Origin: Nocardia pseudovaccinii NBRC 100343 | GTDB taxonomy: Bacteria > Actinomycetota > Actinomycetes > Mycobacteriales > Mycobacteriaceae | Assembly (NCBI RefSeq): GCF_001613225.1 | Contig: NZ_BDBY01000358.1 | Coordinates: forward strand, 1-52,135 | Reading direction: 5' to 3' | Length of the DNA: 52,135 nt | Shown here: positions 16,485-24,468 of the stretch, in pieces | Layout: each line of letters starts with the position of its first letter | Numbering within the stretch: position 1 is the stretch's first letter | Notes under the pieces: model-generated | Seen by the model: the letters and a program-made list of their open reading frames with translations, nothing else | The model's database searches: none | Told to the model about the DNA's origin: nothing | Program-made: the position numbers and the translations under genes

Positions 16485-17530
16485 GTCGGCTTGTCGTGGC
16501 GGACGTTTCGAAGACATTCGGCCACCACCGGGTACTCGGCGGGATCGATCTCGAAGTGCCGAACGGCAGTTCGACCGCGGTGGTCGGGTCATCGGGGTGC
16601 GGAAAGACCACGCTCTTGCGGGTGATCGCCGGATTCGAGGCGCCGGATACGGGTTCGGTCGCGATCGGCACGGAAACCGTGACCCGCGACCGGTTTTCGG
16701 TCCCGCCACAGCGGCGCAATGTCGGTTACGTCGCGCAGGACGGTGCGCTGTTCCCGCATCTGACCGTCGGCCAGAACATCGCCTACGGTCTGCACAACGG
16801 ATTCTGCGGAATTCGACGCGGCCGGAATCGGGTGAACGAGCTGCTGGAGATGGTCTCGCTCGATCCGTCCTACGCCGACCGTCGCCCCCATCAGCTCTCC
16901 GGCGGCCAGCAGCAGCGCGTCGCGCTCGCGCGTGCGCTCGCCCGCAAACCCAATGTGATGCTGCTCGACGAGCCATTCAGCGCACTCGATGCCGGGCTGC
17001 GAGCCACCACCAGGCAGGCCGTTGCCGAGACGCTGCGCGCGGCGGGCATGACCAGCATCCTGGTCACCCACGACCAGGAGGAAGCACTCTGCTTCGCCGA
17101 ACAGGTCGCGGTCATGCGCGAGGGAGTATTCACCCAGGTCGGCGCGCCGGAAGAGGTCTACGCCGCGCCCACCGATCTGTTCACCGCCAAATTCCTCGGT
17201 GATTGTGTACTGCTCGATGCGGTGGTCGACGGCGATGTGGCCAAATGCGCGCTCGGCCGGGTTCCGGTGCAGAAGTCCGCGCCGACCGGGTCGACAACCA
17301 TCATGATCCGTCCGGAACAGCTTGTGGCACAGGTGGTTTCGGATAGCGAATCGAGTAGCGGGACCGTGCACGACGTGGAGTTCCGCGGGGCGGATGTGAT
17401 GCTTACCATCGCGCTGGACGGCGATGTCGATCCGGTGCGGGTGCGCCGGGCCAGCGTCGCGGCGCCGACCACGGGCGAGCGCGTCCGTCTGGAGGTGCTC
17501 GGGAACGCCGTGGCCTTCGAAGCGGCCTGA
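16481..17530 (+). CDS. Ferric-iron ABC transporter, ATPase
   Basis: A 349-residue FbpC/SfuC-type ATPase. The Walker A motif GSSGCGKTT is at 36-44, the Q-loop is YVAQDGALFPH, the signature is LSGGQQQRVALARAL, the Walker B is MLLDEPFSALD and the switch His is in VTHDQEEAL. A TOBE-like domain fills the last 110 residues. The start is ATG 16481, inside the permease stop; longer frames upstream are shadows of the permease. It is the last gene of the operon and is followed by a GC hairpin. Confidence 0.94.
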   Translation: MSRLVVADVSKTFGHHRVLGGIDLEVPNGSSTAVVGSSGCGKTTLLRVIAGFEAPDTGSVAIGTETVTRDRFSVPPQRRNVGYVAQDGALFPHLTVGQNIAYGLHNGFCGIRRGRNRVNELLEMVSLDPSYADRRPHQLSGGQQQRVALARALARKPNVMLLDEPFSALDAGLRATTRQAVAETLRAAGMTSILVTHDQEEALCFAEQVAVMREGVFTQVGAPEEVYAAPTDLFTAKFLGDCVLLDAVVDGDVAKCALGRVPVQKSAPTGSTTIMIRPEQLVAQVVSDSESSSGTVHDVEFRGADVMLTIALDGDVDPVRVRRASVAAPTTGERVRLEVLGNAVAFEAA

Positions 17531-17540
17531 ACCACGGACA

Positions 17541-17573
17541 CCCGGCCCGGCGGTGGCGTATCACCGGGCCGGG
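17541..17573 (+). terminator. GC-rich hairpin after the iron importer
   Basis: CCCGGCCCGG at 17541 and the following GTG pair with CACCGGGCCGGG (17562-17573), leaving a two-base bulge. No T run follows on the plus strand. It lies between the importer and the oppositely oriented tRNA-Cys and could stop transcription from both sides. Confidence 0.55.
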
Positions 17574-17596
17574 CACCCATGGCGCACCCTCACCTT

Positions 17597-17671
17597 TGGA
17601 GCGAGCGGCGGGAATTGAACCCGCGTAAACGGCTTTGCAGACCGTTGCCTCAACCACTCAGCCACGCCCGC
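17597..17671 (-). tRNA. tRNA-Cys (anticodon GCA)
   Basis: Minus-strand cloverleaf. Acceptor strands GCGGGCG and CGCTCGC pair with one G-U. The anticodon loop CTGCAAA gives GCA, and the T arm is GCGGG-TTCAATT-CCCGC. The discriminator is U73, an identity base of tRNA-Cys, and CCA is encoded (17597-17599). The mature body without CCA is 17600-17671. Confidence 0.96.
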
Positions 17672-17674
17672 CTC

Positions 17675-17688
17675 GCAATGAATATTGC
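17675..17688. promoter_or_regulatory. GCAAT-GAAT-ATTGC dyad upstream of tRNA-Cys and of the MarR gene
   Basis: A perfect 5-bp-arm inverted repeat lies four bases upstream of the tRNA-Cys 5' end and about 130 bases before the MarR-family start. On the minus strand it covers an AATATT-like -10 box. It may be only tRNA promoter sequence, or a MarR site. Confidence 0.3.
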
Positions 17689-17817
17689 CGTCGCCGGATC
17701 GAAATGCCCACGTTTGCACTCAGTGTGATCCGAACCGATGACGCTCGATTCTCCGGAATGCGACTTCTGCGGCGCTCACCGATCGGGAGAAGATCCGGAG
17801 CGGAGGCGGAACGTGGA

Positions 17818-18378
17818 ATGATCAAGACCATGTCGCGGCCACGCCCACTTCCGATTGATCCGATCGAGGAGGCCCATCGTCAATGGGTCGGCCACGGCTG
17901 GGGCGATTTCGCCGACGGAATGGCGACGGTGACCTCACTGGTTCGCGCCCAGCAAATCGTGATGGCCCGAGTGGACGAGGCGCTGAAACCGACCGGTCTG
18001 ACATTCTCTCGATATGAACTCCTCATGCTGCTCGCTTTCAGCAAGACGGGTGCACTACCCATGGCGAAGGCCAGTGCACGACTGCAGGTGCACCCGACCA
18101 GCGTGACGAATACCGTCGATCGCCTCGAGGCCGCGCAGCTCGTCGAGCGCGTGCCGCACCCCAGCGATCGACGTGCCACCCTGATCGAAATCACCTCTGC
18201 TGGAAGGGAATTGGTCGCCGACGCGACCGAGGAACTCAACGCGAAAGTCTTCGCGATTCCCGGCCTTCCACCGGATCGGCTGCACACGCTGCTGCAGTTG
18301 CTCGCGGAATTCCGCCATGCCGCAGGGGACTTCGACACCGGTGACGAACCGGCCCGATGGTCGGCGCACGAGCAGTAA
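17818..18378 (+). CDS. MarR-family transcriptional regulator
   Basis: A regulator of 186 residues. A helical N-terminus (EEAHRQWVGHGW) leads into a winged helix: the recognition helix region is KASARLQVHPTSVTNTVDRLE and the wing is VERVPHPSDRRATLIEITSAG, a classic MarR signature with the DRR motif. ATG 17818 is preceded by GGAGGCGG eleven bases upstream; ATG 17830 (MSRPRP) is an alternative that matches how related proteins begin. The ligand and target are unknown. No obvious partner gene lies beside it. About 120 bases follow before the next gene. Confidence 0.88.
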   Translation: MIKTMSRPRPLPIDPIEEAHRQWVGHGWGDFADGMATVTSLVRAQQIVMARVDEALKPTGLTFSRYELLMLLAFSKTGALPMAKASARLQVHPTSVTNTVDRLEAAQLVERVPHPSDRRATLIEITSAGRELVADATEELNAKVFAIPGLPPDRLHTLLQLLAEFRHAAGDFDTGDEPARWSAHEQ

Positions 18379-18497
18379 CCAAACAGCCCAACCGGTCGGT
18401 CTTTACACTGCGCGGACGACCGCGCGGTAACGGTCTGGCATCCAACTAGCGAATTTCCCGCCCCGTCTTCTTGGCAGCGGAGGCGAAAGGGTCCACC

Positions 18498-19565
18498 ATG
18501 GAATCCATGGTGCTGGTCTTGGGGGTATCGGCGGGCGCTGGTGGTGCCCGCGCGATGCTGACGCATTCCGATCAGCCGCATCTCCCCCCGATCGATCGAT
18601 GCCAGGTGCCGCGTCGGGCGGGTGGTGGGGTCGAGGAACCGGTCTTCGAGGCGATCCGCGAGATGCGCGCGGCCGCCGACCGGCGCGACGAGCTCATCAC
18701 CGGAACCGCCGTGACCTGCCGCTGCCCGCTGCACGCCGACGCCATCCGCACCACCGCGGGCCGCACCCGGCTCACCATCGTCGACGAACCGCTGGCCCAG
18801 CTGCGCTACCTGCGCTTCACCGGCTGCCTGCCCACCACAGGCTCGGTCATTCTCTACGACCTCGGCAATTCCGGCCTGACCATCACCCACGCCGACTGCC
18901 GCACCGACACCATCCTGTCCAGCAAGCGCAGCACCGTACTCGGCGGCGACGGCTTCGACGCACTGCTGCGCTGGCAATTGGCCCGCGGCGGTGTACTCAC
19001 CGACAAACTCACCAGCCGCAGGCATCGCGAAGAACTCAGCAGCGCTCGGGTGATCACCGCCATGGACAACAGTTCCGGCGGACGCGCCGTGGTCACCCGC
19101 AGCGACCTCGCCGAACTGTGCGCCGCGGGCATCCACCACTCCGCATCATTCGTCCGCCAACTGGTCGAGGAAACCGGCGTCCAACCGGAAGCTCTGATCT
19201 TGCTGGGCGGCTGCACACGCAACCCCGATATCCGCGAAGAATTGTCCGAAATGATCGAACTCCCGGTCATCTACGACGAAGAGCCCGAATACGTTTCGGC
19301 CCGCGGGGCGGTTTTGCTTGCCGCGGAACGCCCCAACGGCGATGTGCGCATGGCGCGCTTACGCAGTGGTGCGCTGACCGGCTCACTGGTGCCGACCACC
19401 ACTGGTCGCCGCAAACTCATTGCCGCCGTTGTGGTTACGATCGCATTGGGCGCGACCATCGCCGGACTGCTCGCCATAGACCACAGTGCCGCTCAGCCAC
19501 CCGGCGGCGTCAACCCGCCGACCCCCGTGGAAGTTGCGGAAGTCCCGGCACCGTCCTTCAACTGA
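18498..19565 (+). CDS. Hsp70/actin-fold protein with C-terminal membrane anchor
   Basis: A 355-residue protein of the sugar kinase/Hsp70/actin fold. Motifs seen are an N-terminal LVLGVSAGAGG (phosphate-1-like strand), VILYDLGNSGLT (phosphate-2-like, as DLGGGT in Hsp70) and ALILLGGCTRNPDI (adenosine-like). There is no substrate-binding domain; a membrane helix at about 307-327 and a short Pro-rich tail outside the membrane follow instead. Such proteins occur in mycobacteria and nocardiae without known function. ATG 18498 has GAAAGGG eight bases upstream. It stands alone between a MarR gene and a DUF6159 gene. Confidence 0.75.
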   Translation: MESMVLVLGVSAGAGGARAMLTHSDQPHLPPIDRCQVPRRAGGGVEEPVFEAIREMRAAADRRDELITGTAVTCRCPLHADAIRTTAGRTRLTIVDEPLAQLRYLRFTGCLPTTGSVILYDLGNSGLTITHADCRTDTILSSKRSTVLGGDGFDALLRWQLARGGVLTDKLTSRRHREELSSARVITAMDNSSGGRAVVTRSDLAELCAAGIHHSASFVRQLVEETGVQPEALILLGGCTRNPDIREELSEMIELPVIYDEEPEYVSARGAVLLAAERPNGDVRMARLRSGALTGSLVPTTTGRRKLIAAVVVTIALGATIAGLLAIDHSAAQPPGGVNPPTPVEVAEVPAPSFN

Positions 19566-19690
19566 ACCGGGTTGCGAACGCTCTGGAGAATCGCCTCGGC
19601 TGCGCCACGCCATACCCTCCTCCTCCCCGCTGATCGAAGGCCGCTGACAGTCACACATAGCGTGCAACCTGTGCGAGGTCGCGCAAAGAA

Positions 19691-20449
19691 TTGGCGGTTT
19701 TTCCGGTGTTCTCGGCGGTCGCGAGCGTCCTGGTGGCCGCGACATTCATTGTGCCGATCATTGCCAATGATGTCTGGCACAAATCATCGACGATGACCTA
19801 CGTGCTGTTCGGGCTGATGTATCTGGTCTCCGCGTTCGTCACGATTTTCTTCAATGCGGCATTGATCTCGCAGGCGAATGTCGCGTTGCAGGGTGGGGAC
19901 CCCGATGTGGCCGAGGGGCTGCGGGCGGCGGGGGCGCGATGGCCGCAGATTCTGGTGTGGGCGGCGATTTCGGCCACGGTGTCGCAGGCGTTGCGGTGGC
20001 TACAGGATCGGGTGCCGTTTCTCGGGATGATCTTGGCCGCTGTCGCTGGGACGGCATGGCAGGTGGTGACGTTCCTGGTGTTGCCGAAGATCGTGCTCGA
20101 GGATCGTAATATTGTTGCGGCGGTGCAGGATTCGTCGGCGGCTTTGCAGCGGACCTGGGGGGAGAATCTGGCAGGCAATGCCGGGCTCGGATTGTTCGGC
20201 TTGCTGTTCGCCCTGCCGGGCATTCTGGTGATGTTCGTCGGATTCCTGATGCTCGGCACGGGTGCGGTAGCCGGGCTGGCAGTGATCGCGCTCGGCATCG
20301 CATGGCTCATGGCGACCGGGGTTATCGTGTCCGCGCTGTCGGGCATCTACCAGACGGCGCTGTACCGGTACAGCGTTGACGGCAGCGCGCCGATCGCGTT
20401 CGCCACGGCCGATCTGTCGCAGTCGTTCCGGCGACGCGGCCGCCGCTGA
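19691..20449 (+). CDS. DUF6159 membrane protein, N-terminus apparently lost
   Basis: A 252-residue protein with about six membrane helices and a short basic tail. Family members normally begin with about 25 residues leading into a (D/R)REL-FPV-S motif. Here the open frame keeps RKELAVFPVFS, but an in-frame stop (TAG at 19658) lies just upstream and no ATG or GTG exists between it and this motif. The only usable start is TTG 19691, inside the conserved motif. No other frame upstream restores the missing part. The gene may be N-terminally truncated or decaying. The 125 bases before it show no clear promoter. Confidence 0.65.
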   Translation: MAVFPVFSAVASVLVAATFIVPIIANDVWHKSSTMTYVLFGLMYLVSAFVTIFFNAALISQANVALQGGDPDVAEGLRAAGARWPQILVWAAISATVSQALRWLQDRVPFLGMILAAVAGTAWQVVTFLVLPKIVLEDRNIVAAVQDSSAALQRTWGENLAGNAGLGLFGLLFALPGILVMFVGFLMLGTGAVAGLAVIALGIAWLMATGVIVSALSGIYQTALYRYSVDGSAPIAFATADLSQSFRRRGRR

Positions 20450-20459
20450 TCGAATACAC

Positions 20460-20494
20460 CTGTGCCCGGCCGAGATCCACTCGGCCGGGCACAG
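20460..20494. terminator. Bidirectional hairpin between convergent genes
   Basis: CTGTGCCCGGCCGAG and CTCGGCCGGGCACAG form a perfect 15-bp stem with loop ATCCA. It sits between the convergent DUF6159 and enoyl-CoA hydratase genes. No T run is present, which is common for actinobacterial terminators. Confidence 0.8.
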
Positions 20495-20509
20495 TGCTAT
20501 GCGTCAGCG

Positions 20510-21337
20510 CTAGCTGTTGGTGAACTTCGCCGGACGCTTCTCGACGAAGGCGCTCATGCCTTCCTTCTGATCGTCGATTGCGAAGAGCGAGTGGAAGACT
20601 CGGCGTTCGAAGCGCAGGCCCTCGGCGAGGGTGGTTTCGAAGGAGCGGTCCACGGCTTCCTTGGCGATCATGGTGACCGGCAGTGACATCGAGGCGATGG
20701 TCTCGGCGACCTCGAGTGCGGTGTCGAGCAGTTCGGCGGCGGGCACGATGCGGGATACGAGGCCAGCGCGCTCGGCCTCCTCGGCATCCATATTGCGGCC
20801 GGTCAGCACCAGATCCATGGCCTTGGCCTTGCCGACGGCGCGGGTCAGGCGCTGTGAGCCGCCGATGCCCGGGATGACGCCCAGCTTGATTTCGGGCTGA
20901 CCGAATTTCGCATTGTCGGCGGCGAGCAGGATGTCACAGATCATGGCCAGCTCACAGCCACCGCCCAGGGCGTAACCGGCGACGGCGGCGATGGTTGGCT
21001 TGCGGAACTGCGCCAGCCGGTCCCAGCGGGCGAAGTAGTCGTTCATGAACATGTCCATGTACGACTTGGGCTGCATCTCCTTGATATCGGCACCGGCCGC
21101 GAAGGCCCGCTCCGAACCGGTGATGACGATGGCGCCGATCGCGTCATCGTGCTCGAGTTCGTCGAGCGCGGCGATGACATCGTCGAGGACCTGCGCGTTC
21201 AGCGCGTTCAGCGCCTTCGGGCGGTTCAGCGTGATCCAGCCGACCCGGCCCTTGCGCTCCAGCAGAATCGTCTCGAAGTCGCGCCCTCCCGTCGCCCGAC
21301 CACCACCCCCCACGGAATCGCTTCGCGATGCATCCAT
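20510..21337 (-). CDS. Enoyl-CoA hydratase (short chain)
   Basis: A crotonase-family enzyme of 275 residues that hydrates 2-enoyl-CoA; in this operon the likely substrate is methacrylyl-CoA, giving 3-hydroxyisobutyryl-CoA. Both catalytic glutamates of true hydratases are present, in GGGCELAM and in GQPEIKLGVIPG. The oxyanion loop is AFAAGADIKEM. It closely follows the EchA8/rat ECH1 pattern. ATG 21337 is four bases after the mmsB stop. About 20 N-terminal Ser/Gly-rich residues precede the conserved FETILLER and may mean a later start. It is the last gene of the valine operon. Confidence 0.92.
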   Translation of the reverse strand: MDASRSDSVGGGGRATGGRDFETILLERKGRVGWITLNRPKALNALNAQVLDDVIAALDELEHDDAIGAIVITGSERAFAAGADIKEMQPKSYMDMFMNDYFARWDRLAQFRKPTIAAVAGYALGGGCELAMICDILLAADNAKFGQPEIKLGVIPGIGGSQRLTRAVGKAKAMDLVLTGRNMDAEEAERAGLVSRIVPAAELLDTALEVAETIASMSLPVTMIAKEAVDRSFETTLAEGLRFERRVFHSLFAIDDQKEGMSAFVEKRPAKFTNS

Positions 21338-21340
21338 CTT

Positions 21341-22237
21341 TCAGACACCCTCTTCATCGGAACGGTCACGGATATCGGTGACGATAGCGGAGAAGTCTTT
21401 CCCGCCCTGCGACTGGTTGAACCGGGTGTAGATCTCGGCGGCGAGCAGGCCGAGCTGGCCGTCGACGTCGTTATCCCGCAGGGCATTCGCGGCCAGACCC
21501 AGGTCCTTGGTCATCAACGCGGTCGCGAAACCGGGCTGATAATCGTTGTTCGCCGGGCTGGTCGGGACCGGCCCCGGAACCGGACAGTAGCTGGTCAGCG
21601 CCCAACTCTGGCCGGATGCGGTCGAGACCACATCGAAGAACGACTGGTGACTCAGGCCCAGCTTCTCGCCGAGCACCAGGGCCTCGGACAGGCCGATCAT
21701 CGAAATGCCGAGCAGCATGTTGTTGCAGATCTTCGCGGCCTGGCCGACACCGGAGCCACCGCAGTGCACGACCTTGCCGCCCATGACCTGGAGCACATCG
21801 AGCGCATCGGCGAAGTCGGCCTCGGTGCCGCCGACCATGAAGGTCAGCGTGCCCGCCGCGGCACCGGCGACACCACCGGAGACCGGGGCGTCGAGTGCAC
21901 GATGACCCGCATCGACGGCGCGGGCGGCGGCCGCTTTGGCGTCGGCGACATCGATGGTGGAGCAGTCGATGAACAGGGTGCCCGGATCCGCGGCGGCGAG
22001 CAGATCGGCGTAGACGTCGAGGACCAGCTTGCCATTGGGCAGCATGGTGATCACGACGTCGCGGCCCACGGCGGCCGTAGTGGCCGAATCCACCACGGTG
22101 GCACCGTCTTTGCGTGCCTGTTCCTGCGCCGCGGGGACAGGATCGAAGGCAAGCACTTCATATCCGGCCTTGACCAAGTTCGCGGCCATCGGACCGCCCA
22201 TATGGCCGAGGCCGAGGAAACCGATCTTCTTCGTCAC
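21341..22237 (-). CDS. mmsB: 3-hydroxyisobutyrate dehydrogenase
   Basis: MmsB oxidises 3-hydroxyisobutyrate to methylmalonate semialdehyde with NAD. The 298-residue protein shows the Rossmann loop GLGHMG, the substrate motif DAPVSGGVAGA and the catalytic lysine in GQAAKICNNM, all typical of the beta-hydroxyacid dehydrogenase family. The start is GTG 22237, overlapping the hydrolase stop (GTGA). GGAGG, supplied by the 3' end of the upstream gene, lies seven bases before it. Confidence 0.94.
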   Translation of the reverse strand: MTKKIGFLGLGHMGGPMAANLVKAGYEVLAFDPVPAAQEQARKDGATVVDSATTAAVGRDVVITMLPNGKLVLDVYADLLAAADPGTLFIDCSTIDVADAKAAAARAVDAGHRALDAPVSGGVAGAAAGTLTFMVGGTEADFADALDVLQVMGGKVVHCGGSGVGQAAKICNNMLLGISMIGLSEALVLGEKLGLSHQSFFDVVSTASGQSWALTSYCPVPGPVPTSPANNDYQPGFATALMTKDLGLAANALRDNDVDGQLGLLAAEIYTRFNQSQGGKDFSAIVTDIRDRSDEEGV

Positions 22238-23304
22238 TTGATTGCCTCCAAACCCAGTTCCTTATCGCCCAATTCGACGAAGTACGCGTCGACCTGCTCG
22301 GCGGTGACATCGGCGAGCGTCGCGGGCGACCACTGCGGGTTGCGGTCCTTGTCGATCACCTGCGCGCGGATGCCCTCGACCAGATCGTGCGAGGCCAGCG
22401 AAGCGATGGACACCCGGTACTCCTCGTTCAGCACCGCCTCGAGGCTCTTCGCGGCACGGGCGGCACGCAGCGAACGCAACGTCACCTTCAGTGCCACAGG
22501 CGATTTGGCGAGCAGTTCGGTCGCGGCCTTGGCGGCCTCCGGCGAGCCGTGCGTCCGCAACCGATCGACGATCTCCTCGACGGTATCAACGCTGTAGCAG
22601 GCATCGATCCAGTCCTGCTGGGCGACCAGCTCGGATTCCGGTGCGTCCGTGGCGAATTTGGCGATCGCGATCTCCGCGGACTCGGTCCGCAGCGTTTCCA
22701 GCAGTGCCGGAATATGTTCCGAGGCCACGTAGTGATCGGCGAATCCCGCGGCAATGGCGTCACCGGCGCTCATCCGCGCCGTCGTCAGTGCGACGTGCGT
22801 GCCGATTTCACCCGGCGCGCGGGCGAGCAGGTAGGTGCCACCGACATCCGGAACGAAGCCGATGCCGACCTCCGGCATGCCGATCTTGGAGCGCTCGGTG
22901 ACGATCCGGTGGCTGCCGTGGCCGGAAAGACCGACACCGCCGCCCATCACGATGCCGTCCATGACCACCACATACGGCTTCGGGTAGCGGCCGATCAGGG
23001 CGTTGAGGATGTACTCGTCGCGCCAGAACACACCGGTGGCCGAATCCGCATCGGCGGGGGAGCCACCATGCAATGCGGACGCGTCACGGTGGATGGCGAC
23101 GATATCGCCGCCCGCGCAGAGCCCGCGCTCCCCCGCACCGGTGACGACGACGGTGCGCACCTCGTCGTCATCGGCCCACACCTGAAGTGCGGCGGAAATG
23201 GCAAGGGCCATCGGATGATTCAGTGCGTTGATGGCCTTGGGCCGGTTCAGCGTGATCAGACCGAGTCCGTCGCGCTTATCGATGAGAACTTCGGATTCCG
23301 TCAT
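22234..23304 (-). CDS. 3-hydroxyisobutyryl-CoA hydrolase
   Basis: A crotonase-fold thioesterase (HIBCH type) of 356 residues, longer than hydratases because of the C-terminal HIBCH extension. It frees 3-hydroxyisobutyrate from CoA. Family motifs are GLCAGGDIVAIH, MGGGVGLSGHG, MPEVGIGFVPDVGG and, near the C-terminus, NPQWSPATLADV. ATG 23304 overlaps the dehydrogenase stop (ATGA) and follows AGGAGC. Placement between isobutyryl-CoA dehydrogenase and mmsB matches the pathway order. Confidence 0.94.
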   Translation of the reverse strand: MTESEVLIDKRDGLGLITLNRPKAINALNHPMALAISAALQVWADDDEVRTVVVTGAGERGLCAGGDIVAIHRDASALHGGSPADADSATGVFWRDEYILNALIGRYPKPYVVVMDGIVMGGGVGLSGHGSHRIVTERSKIGMPEVGIGFVPDVGGTYLLARAPGEIGTHVALTTARMSAGDAIAAGFADHYVASEHIPALLETLRTESAEIAIAKFATDAPESELVAQQDWIDACYSVDTVEEIVDRLRTHGSPEAAKAATELLAKSPVALKVTLRSLRAARAAKSLEAVLNEEYRVSIASLASHDLVEGIRAQVIDKDRNPQWSPATLADVTAEQVDAYFVELGDKELGLEAIK

Positions 23305-24440
23305 GCTGCTCCTACCACCGAGCGGGCGACGACCACCCGCATGATTTCGTTGGTGCCCTCCAGAATCTGGTGCACCCGCAGATCGCGGACGATCTTTTCC
23401 ACGCCGTATTCGGCCAGGTATCCGTAGCCGCCGTGCATCTGCAGCGCCTTATTCGCGACTTCGAATCCGGCGTCGGTTGTGAATCGCTTTGCCATGGCGC
23501 ACAGTTCGACCTTGTCGTCGGCATCGGCATCCAATGCGGCGGCGGCCCGCCACAGCAGGGTCCGCGCCGCCTCCAGCGAGGTGCGCATATCCGCGAGCTG
23601 GAATTGCAATGCCGGGTTGTCCAGCAGTCGGCTGTTGAATGCCTTGCGCTGAGCCAGGTACGCCACGGATTTCTCGAGCGCCGCCTGCCCGCCGCCCAAC
23701 GAGCAGGCGGCGATATTGAGTCGCCCGCCGTTGAGTCCGTTCATAGCGATGCGGAAGCCATTGCCCTCGACGCCGAGCATATTGGCGGCGGGCACCCTGG
23801 CATTGTCCAGAATCACCTGACGAGTGGGCTGGGCATTCCAACCCATCTTCTTCTCGTTGGCACCGAAGGAAATTCCGGGCGTATCGGCTGGAACGATGAA
23901 TGCCGAAATCCCGCGCGCACCCGCGTCGCCGGTGCGCGCCATGATGACGTACACATCGGTGCTGCCCGCGCCGGAGATGAATTGCTTTACCCCGGTGAGC
24001 AAGTAGTCGTCACCGTCGCGAACGGCCTTGGTGCTCAAGGCCGCCGCATCCGATCCGACGCCCGGTTCGGTGAGCGCGTAGCTGCCGAGCCATTCCATCG
24101 AGGTCAGCCGGGGCAGCCAATGGTTGCGCTGCTCGGCATTGCCGTAGTTGTCGATCATCCACCCGACCATGTTGTGGATGGAGATATACGCCGCGATGGC
24201 GGGGCAGCCGGTGGCCAGTTGTTCGAAGATGCGCACGGCATCGAGCCTGCGCAGTCCGGAGCCGCCGACGTCCTCGCCGATATAGATGCCACCCATGCCG
24301 AGCGAACCCGCCTTGCGCAGCACATCCACTGGAAAGTGCTTCTGCTCATCCCATTCCAGGGCGTTCGGGGCGAGGTATTCGTCGGCGAAGTCGCGCGCCA
24401 TTTCGGTAATGGCGCGCTCGTCGTCATTCAGTGCGAACAC
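23301..24440 (-). CDS. Isobutyryl-CoA dehydrogenase (acyl-CoA dehydrogenase)
   Basis: A 379-residue FAD flavoprotein that oxidises isobutyryl-CoA to methacrylyl-CoA. Motifs are YALTEPGVGSDAAAL (FAD/substrate loop), KQFISGAGSTDVYVIM and ALQMHGGYGYL. The catalytic Glu is in HQILEGTNEIMR near the C-terminus, as in ACAD8. Segments such as KKMGWNAQPTRQVI match human isobutyryl-CoA dehydrogenase strongly, so the substrate call is better than generic. The start is GTG 24440 with GGGAGG 13 bases upstream. It is the second gene of the operon, 28 bases after mmsA. Confidence 0.93.
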   Translation of the reverse strand: MFALNDDERAITEMARDFADEYLAPNALEWDEQKHFPVDVLRKAGSLGMGGIYIGEDVGGSGLRRLDAVRIFEQLATGCPAIAAYISIHNMVGWMIDNYGNAEQRNHWLPRLTSMEWLGSYALTEPGVGSDAAALSTKAVRDGDDYLLTGVKQFISGAGSTDVYVIMARTGDAGARGISAFIVPADTPGISFGANEKKMGWNAQPTRQVILDNARVPAANMLGVEGNGFRIAMNGLNGGRLNIAACSLGGGQAALEKSVAYLAQRKAFNSRLLDNPALQFQLADMRTSLEAARTLLWRAAAALDADADDKVELCAMAKRFTTDAGFEVANKALQMHGGYGYLAEYGVEKIVRDLRVHQILEGTNEIMRVVVARSVVGAA

Positions 24441-24468
24441 GATCGTCGACCTCCCGTCCGTGGGCCAT

